In this document: in pieces, positions 58,089-64,000 of the stretch
Position numbering within the stretch: position 1 is the stretch's first letter
How the letters are laid out: each line of letters begins with the position of its first letter
Source of the DNA: Epichloe hybrida
Taxonomy: Eukaryota; Ascomycota; Sordariomycetes; Hypocreales; Clavicipitaceae
Assembly (NCBI GenBank): GCA_019022495.1
Contig: JAFEKR010000079.1
Coordinates: 1-64,000, forward strand
DNA: 64,000 bases
Direction: 5' to 3'
Notes under the pieces: generated by a model
The model's database searches: none
What the model saw: the letters and a program-made list of their open reading frames with translations, nothing else
Told to the model about the DNA's origin: nothing
Translations under genes and position numbers: made by a program

Positions 58089-60152
58089 CTAACCCGACCG
58101 AGATGGCCACCACTTGGCAGCCAGGTCTCTGGCACCACCGACAAAAGATCTGGACACCGCGCACGTCACGCGGACGGTATTGGCGACAGCTCCTCCAACA
58201 CGATACACAGCGACGCTGACGAGAGCCCCGCCCGGAACCGTCACGCATTTCGCGACAGATCCAACGGCCCATGACAAGTCAGAAGCTGCCTCCTTGACGG
58301 CCCATTGCAAGGGGAAGGATTTCCGGGCCGGTGGTGGTCGCACTTCGAGTCGGGAGCCCGGGAAATGGCCCGGGCCCCTCTTCTTCCCCTGAATGTCCTG
58401 CATCGTGAGCTTGTGATCTTCGTGACCTCTGACCTTGATGCTCTCCTTGGTGAGCTTGGCTCGTAAACCCGCCCGTTCTTCCTCAGACATGCCCTTCCAC
58501 CACTTCTGGACCACTTCGAACATGTACTTTTGTATGTCTGTTTTCTTCCTGGGAAAAGCGGGGTGGTGTAGTATGGTCAAAATTTGGCGAATGGTATCAT
58601 CCGAGCTCACGTTCGGATCGTCCCAGCATTTCACGACTTGCTGCGTGGTCCAATTTGTCGTGACGGTTGCAACGAGACCTGCCGGTGGGTTCAAGACGTT
58701 GCTGAAATGGTCCTTTGACAGATCCGAGTGACTGGGGTCTGACGCCGTTGAGTCGTCCTCATACACTGCTGCCGAATCGGACTGCGCGGCTTCTTCGTCA
58801 ACCCTGACCTTGGCGGCTCTGAGCGCATTCCGCAATTCCTTGACCGAGGACTCGATGATGAGGCCCAGGAATTGGAACACGACGCGATTTGTTGTCGCTC
58901 CGAGCTGCGTTCCCGTGGCGCTTGCCTCTTCAGGATGACTTGTGTGCGCCTCTTCCGTCAGCCACTTCTTTAACCTGTCATGAATGAAGAACACGGGCTC
59001 GACTGCCTGCCAGAGGATGTTGGCATCCACTCCGTCGACAGATTCTGCTGCATTGGCATCGGCATCGGCATCGGCATCCGGTTCAGGCGTGGAAGGTGCG
59101 CTGTCCTTGGCCTTTTGGAATATCATGTTGACAGTCTCAAGCTGCTCGAGAAGAGCAGAGTTCTCGGAGGAGAATCTTTGGACAGCGGCAACGGCGGCCT
59201 TGATGGCCTGGAACAGCTGGTCAAACGCCACAGACCCATAACCGAGCTTGCTCTCCAGGTCCCCCAGCGTCCCCTTTGACTGCAGGATGGCCATGTCATC
59301 AGCCTCACCTAGCAGGCTGTGGAAGATGTCCAGCATGCCAAACGTGCCCGTGACCAGCGGCGGTACTTGGCGTCTCCGTTTGAAGCGGGAGGGGACTCTG
59401 ACTCTGCATTTGTCGCCGACGTACGGGAAAATGTCCCGTTCCCCCATCTTCAGCAAACAGAGCTCGATGAAGTTGCTGTGCGCGGAAAAGTCCTCCAACG
59501 TGTGGAGAGCAGCTCCCAGGTGGATGAATGATTCCTTTTGCGCGCCGTGGTCGCCGGCACGGCCTCTTCTTCCCAGCTCGATGCAACGCTCCAGCTGACG
59601 CCGAACGTAGTCGGCCGAAGTGTCCCAGCCGTGTCCTGAATTCGCAACGTAGTTCTTCATGCCAGACTTGGGGTCGAATTCGAGTTCCCTGGGATCTACA
59701 GGGCCTCGCAACCGCTCGTCCACATCCTTGGCGTTCTCGTCGTACCCGCGGGGGTTGTCGATGTGTTCCACGTGGGTATAGCATCCCAGACGCTCCCTTG
59801 TGACCTCGAATTCGTCTGTCGCGAAGCCAAACTCCAGCATGGCCAGGACGGAGACGATGGCTCTGAGAACAGGCTCGGGGATGTTTTCCAGACATGTCGT
59901 ATCCACCACCTGGGAGAAGTCGCGGAGCCAGTTGCCAAAGTAGATTTGCCTCCGCTGAAGTCGGGTGAAGCTCTGCTGCGTTATGAAGCTGATGGGCAGG
60001 AACCGCAGAACCTCGGCGATGTCGCCATGTCTCCACACAAATTCTTTGAACTCACTATCGGCAGGCACTGCACCCGCGCCGAACGCGGAGGCGGTGCTGG
60101 CAGCAGCCAGAACAAGGAGCAGTATGCACAAGAAATGGGCTGAGCCTGCCAT
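58089..60152 (-). CDS. HET-C family protein (heterokaryon incompatibility C)
   Basis: 687 residues, intronless, starting at MAGSAHFLCILLLVLAAAST, a signal peptide; a slightly longer frame upstream starts with GTG only. The Het-C domain follows: FGAGAVPADSEFKEFVWRHGD, VLRFLPISFITQQSFTRLQR, QIYFGNWLRDFSQVVDTTCL, GYDENAKDVDERLRGPVDP, and AQKESFIHLGAALHTLEDFSAHSNFIELCLL, a segment with conserved His and Glu that resembles metal-binding helices. VSGTFG-type region (GTFGMLDIFHSLLGEADD) comes next. An Asp-Ala repeat (PDADADADANAAE, about residue 360) is species-specific. The C-end (FVGGARDLAAKWWPSRSG) is basic. In Neurospora het-c is a vegetative incompatibility locus whose alleles differ by a short insertion/deletion-rich segment; whether this copy acts so is not known. 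Confidence 0.9.
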   Translation of the reverse strand: MAGSAHFLCILLLVLAAASTASAFGAGAVPADSEFKEFVWRHGDIAEVLRFLPISFITQQSFTRLQRRQIYFGNWLRDFSQVVDTTCLENIPEPVLRAIVSVLAMLEFGFATDEFEVTRERLGCYTHVEHIDNPRGYDENAKDVDERLRGPVDPRELEFDPKSGMKNYVANSGHGWDTSADYVRRQLERCIELGRRGRAGDHGAQKESFIHLGAALHTLEDFSAHSNFIELCLLKMGERDIFPYVGDKCRVRVPSRFKRRRQVPPLVTGTFGMLDIFHSLLGEADDMAILQSKGTLGDLESKLGYGSVAFDQLFQAIKAAVAAVQRFSSENSALLEQLETVNMIFQKAKDSAPSTPEPDADADADANAAESVDGVDANILWQAVEPVFFIHDRLKKWLTEEAHTSHPEEASATGTQLGATTNRVVFQFLGLIIESSVKELRNALRAAKVRVDEEAAQSDSAAVYEDDSTASDPSHSDLSKDHFSNVLNPPAGLVATVTTNWTTQQVVKCWDDPNVSSDDTIRQILTILHHPAFPRKKTDIQKYMFEVVQKWWKGMSEEERAGLRAKLTKESIKVRGHEDHKLTMQDIQGKKRGPGHFPGSRLEVRPPPARKSFPLQWAVKEAASDLSWAVGSVAKCVTVPGGALVSVAVYRVGGAVANTVRVTCAVSRSFVGGARDLAAKWWPSRSG

Positions 60153-60649
60153 GATGAACAGGTACGTGGATGATTTTGCGTCGCGACTGAGAGCTGGCAC
60201 ACGCTGGGGCCGCCCGCGTTGAATCCATTTCCAGAAACCAGCTGTGACCAGGTGTCAGCGTCAGGTCAGCGTCTGGTCTCTGCCGCCTGTCTTACTTTTT
60301 GGCACGGGTGGCCCCACTTGGTCAAAGTCACAAACGTCAAGTGTCTTTTTTTCTCTCTTTTTTTTTTTTTCTTGGTTCGATTTATTAGTGAGCATCATCG
60401 GAAATTGCCGCCTTGTTTCTTTTTTCCCGTTCGAGACGAGTGGGACTCCGCGTGAAAATCCGTTTATGAACATATGCATGACACCTGGCTGGACCAGCTG
60501 GTGGTTTCCAACAATCAAAGGCATCGCATGACTTTCTATGTGCCTGCATGTGAATTGTATCCGCTACGTGTGCGCCGCAAGTCTACAATACTAGGGTTTT
60601 GAAACCGACCATCGCAATGAATCAGCCCGCACGTCTTGCCGTCGTGACT
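60153..60649. other. Intergenic region between HET-C and the amino acid permease
   Basis: 0.5 kb with CT-rich runs (T12 near 60360) and no supportable gene. Confidence 0.4.
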
Positions 60650-62621
60650 CTAGAAAGTCATGTGGAGAATCTGCCGCCATTTCGGATACGACGCAATCCT
60701 GGCTCGATAGGCATTGATCTCATCCCAATCAACTTCTCGACGTCCGGTATCGACGTCGATCTGGTGCGTTCGAATCCATCCCTCGCGCTTCCACACGTAT
60801 CCGACAAACCAGAAAAAGAGAATCACAGGAGCCGCGAGATATTGTTGGAAAAAGCTCTTGGCCGTTGCCATTCCTTCCTCACCGGGGGGCGCCACGATGG
60901 CAGAGTAGAACTACGGAGCGATTAGCAGATGCAATCAATCAAACCACTGAGAAGGAAAAAAAAAAAGAAAAGAAAAGAAAAGAAGAACATCAGCACGGCA
61001 GAGCATGGCGAGGCTTACCTGAGCCATAAGAACGATGACAGAGAAAGAGACCCAGGTAGGACCCGTAGATACCACCGGCAGCTCGGAAGGGAATCTCGTC
61101 CAGCGTGTGCCCTTGGTAAGCCCATGCTTTGCGGAACCTGATGTGCGCTAGGCAAACGGAGCCCCAGGTAAATAGGGTAGCGAGACCAGAAATTGCCTGC
61201 AGCCACGTGAAAACGGTAGGGCCGTCGCTGCTGAGACTGACAAAGGCAATGACGCCAAAGAGGATAACAGAGATGACTGAGAACAAGGGCCGGCCCGACT
61301 TGTCGATATAGGTAAACAACTTAGGGGCATAGCCTTGTTGAGCAAGACCTGTGAGAGTCCGTGAGCCTCCGTAGACGCCGGATACACCGATCGATAGGAC
61401 CGAGACGAGGATAGTCAGGTTCATGAAATGATCGAATCCACGGAGCCCTGCGTACTTCCCAACAAGCACAAAGGGTGACGCCTTGGGGTCATTAAACGAT
61501 CCCGCGGTCAGGAGAGCTGGATCCCGATCATCGATTAACAGACCAACGAAGAAAAGGCCAAGGATATAGAAAAGCGTAATTCGCCAGAAGACCTGTTTAA
61601 TCGCAGTTGGCATGGCCTTTGCCGGGTTTTTAGACTCTGCTGCCGCAAGGCCAACGAGCTCGGTGCCGGAAAAGGAGAAAGCTGCAGTAACAAACACCGA
61701 GCAGAAGCCTTTGAATCCATTCTTAAAGGCACCGGGATCATGCCAATATCGCGCCCCCCAGTATGAGCTATAGCGGCCATCCTTGGGTCCGCCACCACAT
61801 ACTAGGACGAGGGCGATGATCATGAAAACCACAATAGCGATGAGCTTAAACGTCGACGCCCAGAACTCCTCCTCGGCGTAGCCAAGGGCTCCAAAGACGT
61901 TGATGATGATGATGATGACGAGGAACACAGCAATCCAAACGCCAACGGATATGTCAGGGTTCCAGTACTGGATTGTGATGCCGCACACGGTCAGCTCAAG
62001 TGGTAACACAGAGACCCACAGCAGGACGTAATTCCAACCCATGGCGAAACCCCAAGAGGGGTCAACGAATCGAGCCGAAAGGGTGTAGAAGCCGCCAGAT
62101 ACAGGAAATAGAATGGCGAGTTCTCCGAGAGCATGCACTGCGAGTAGATGTCAGCAGCGGGCCAACGAGAGATGATTGTGTGAAACTACTGACCAACATT
62201 GAACATCATGATTCCAATGATGAAGAAATCGATGAACAACCAGCCAGGTCCCTATTTGACAGCAAATTAGCCGTGCGAAATCCCCGTCTTGTTAGCATAC
62301 CAAACGCAATGGAATGTTGCTCACCCCGTTCGCCAGAGCACCACCAGATCCCACGAAGAACCCGGCACCGATCGAGCCACCGATAGCAATCATGTTCAGA
62401 TGTCGGGCCTCCATAGGACGCTCCAGCTCAACGAGGCCCTTGCCGTAATGCGCCTTCTTGAACGACTCGATGGTCAGGCCGTTTCGGGTGAAGAAGTCGG
62501 GATGTCTTTCACACAAAACCGCATCTTTGGTCACGACCTGGCTGATGCCTTCGATAGGAGGAGTATGGGCATGCCCTTTCCTCTCATGTGCCAAGGGCCC
62601 ATTGCCTAGCTCTTCCGCCAT
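60650..62621 (-). CDS. Amino acid permease (YAT/AAP family), needing a +1 frameshift correction
   Basis: Exons 62325..62621, 62194..62251, 61019..62137 and 60650..60910. Landmarks: LERPMEARHLNMIAIGGSIGAGFFVGSGGALANG (span 1), FIDFFIIGIMMFNV, VHALGELAILFPVSGGFYTL, ARFVDPSWGFAMGWNYVLLW, AAFSFSGTELVGLAAAESKNP, YGGSRTLTGLAQQGYAPKLF, PLFSVISVILFGVIAF and SGLATLFTWGSVCLAHIRF. The exons add up to 1735 bases, one more than a multiple of three. The break is at the end of exon 3: LGLFLCHRSYGS reads on one frame while VIVLMAQ reads on the next, joining correctly to FYSAI of exon 4. The extra base lies in a CTCTTTCTCTGTC stretch. If corrected it is 577 residues. About 12 spans. It may be broken in nature or by assembly. 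Confidence 0.8.
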
Positions 62622-64000
62622 TGTTTGTACCTCTGTGCTTGTCGTCGTGGACGAATCGCAATAGTTGGTACAAGTCTTGAGACGCGAGCCGCGAGGACGA
62701 CCTTCGTCAGGGCGTGTGACGAGTTGTTGCAAGTAGACAAGGGCGGAAGTCTGGCGCAAGAACGCTGCGGAAGGTACAAATCTCCCGAGAAGACCTTCCG
62801 ACGAAAGTCTGAGGCAGCCACGGCAGCCTCGCCGTTTATATTAAACGATCAGCAGCTTGTGATACGCCCTGTTAGACAGGACGGGGGCGGTGATGTGTCG
62901 CACATCGCACCCGAGGAGACTGGGATCATCCCAGCCTGTACCAAGGACACCTTGGGATTGGCCGAGCTTGCAATGATAACAGGAGGCCCTGCAAAGGTAC
63001 CATCGCAAGGGCCGGCCGGTCAGACCGGCCAACACCACCGCGAGGGGCTAACCGCAATCACCACCTTTTCCTTCCGCCCGCATTTCCAGGCTCCCCGTTC
63101 CCTGCCACGCCGGCAAAGAAAGATTGAGAGCCGCACGAACAAGTTGGCTGGCTGGATGTGGATGTGGCGCTGTCCGGTCGGCAAATACATGCGTACATAG
63201 TCCGTACTTGTACAATTTTCCTTCACTCTTGGAGGGGTGGGTCTCTCTGCAGCTTATGCCGGGGTTTTTCAGTCGGTGCCAGCATTGTGAATTAAGCCAT
63301 CAGTGTGATGCGGAGAAATGACTTGCGGGGAAAGATCGACAAGCTGAACAGGCGGGTGCCCAACATTCGATAAGCAGCATATCTTTAAACACATGGGGAC
63401 GAACATTGTATGTACACAGGTGTGGGACGGGGACGGGACGGACTTTTTTCTCGCCCCCCCAGTCTTTAGCACACATCAAGTCACTGCGGTTCAAACTTAC
63501 TCCAGATCAAGCCGAGAGCGGTCGGTTTAATTCCGTCTTGGCGATCGAGCCACGACGGGGAAAATGTGACTTGGCAAGTATTGGCAGGTGCTGAAGGCGG
63601 TCATCATCGCCACAGCCACAGATCCGGGACAGGAGGCAGCCGCTCGCTCATTGTCCCCAAGTTGGTTGGCGTATCAGATGCAGAATGCTTCATATTGCTT
63701 TGTTGATGACAATTGGAAGTCAAGACCATACAGTGCGAGCATATGAGCTGAGAGGGGTTCTTTTTTGTTTCTCTTTTGGTCGGCGGTCGCAGAGGGCCTC
63801 ATGACCGAAATGCAGGGGTCCATCCATGACCACCTGAAGCCTAGCTCACTTGAATGAAGATGTGTGGGCAAGTCTCATTGCCCGGCCAAAGTGTCCTAGT
63901 CAAAGTTGTACACCTGCTCCATTTATTAGCATGATTCTCATTCATCGAGCGAGAACTCGACTCCCTGGTGGAAAAGCCATGTCCTCATCCGTCACCACCG
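62622..64000. other. Right-edge intergenic region
   Basis: 1.4 kb. No protein-coding gene supported. Plus-strand frames over 62625-63200 are antisense shadows of permease DNA and its leader. Confidence 0.4.
63014..63030. promoter_or_regulatory. GGCCGGTC-A-GACCGGCC inverted repeat upstream of the amino acid permease
   Basis: A perfect 8-base inverted repeat with a 1-base centre, about 390 bases upstream of the permease start. It contains CGG and CCG half-sites facing each other, of the sort bound by Zn2Cys6 proteins, but half-site spacing here does not let me name one. GATAA-type words lie near 62975 and 63370 as well, possible nitrogen-regulator sites. Inference only. Confidence 0.3.

Noticed and set aside
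58980..59598. Plus-strand frames over HET-C
   Set aside because: They run opposite to HET-C and show no domain.

Overview
The window is nuclear DNA of a filamentous ascomycete (Pezizomycotina). Genes carry short GT-AG introns of about 50-115 nt and CACCATG-like start contexts. Gene families such as SSN3/CDK8, HET-C, GH93 and the fungal Zn2Cys6 proteins fit Sordariomycetes, probably Hypocreales; the order is an inference from remembered family resemblance, not from a search.

Region 1 (1-20.5 kb) is mostly housekeeping: a broken APH-family phosphotransferase relic at the left edge, complex I subunit NDUFB7, an FHA-domain protein, RNA polymerase I subunit RPA43, GTP cyclohydrolase II (RIB1), a large nuclear protein with a coilin-like layout, a small signal-peptide/TM protein, ribosomal protein S24, an EF2 lysine methyltransferase (EFM3/FAM86), a conserved unknown protein and the cyclophilin-RRM protein CYP6/PPIL4. 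A 4.3 kb gene-poor stretch follows (20.5-24.8 kb), then a frameshifted Zn2Cys6 gene.

Region 2 (27-38 kb) is a second core block: mannose-6-phosphate isomerase, SGF29 (SAGA), ARF6-type GTPase, SSN3/CDK8 kinase (Mediator) with a low-complexity insertion, and an ARP2 gene whose C-terminus is lost, with an eroded relic just downstream. A hydantoin/Asp-Glu racemase-like gene with a short C-terminus comes next.

Region 3 (38-57 kb) is accessory and looks catabolic: three sugar/monocarboxylate MFS transporters, a GH93 exo-arabinanase-like secreted enzyme, a DapA-type aldolase, an UNC93/DUF895-type MFS pseudogene, a GMC oxidoreductase with an internal deletion, a cytochrome b5/NADH-cytochrome b5 reductase pseudogene and a 3-hydroxyacyl-CoA dehydrogenase/YWTD-propeller pseudogene. 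The last genes are broken by many frameshifts and deletions, so this looks like a decaying sugar/polyol or organic acid utilisation neighbourhood. 

Region 4 (57-64 kb) has a DUF1304-type membrane protein, a HET-C family protein, and an amino acid permease that needs one +1 frameshift correction.

Across the window, intergenic DNA carries a recurrent TACGGA/TACTCCG motif and long homopolymers (A28, A24, T22, G16). Because several frameshifts are single-base, assembly error must be excluded before each break is accepted; the deletions of tens of codons cannot be explained that way. All intron and start choices are by eye. No tRNA, rRNA, CRISPR array or intact transposon was seen.
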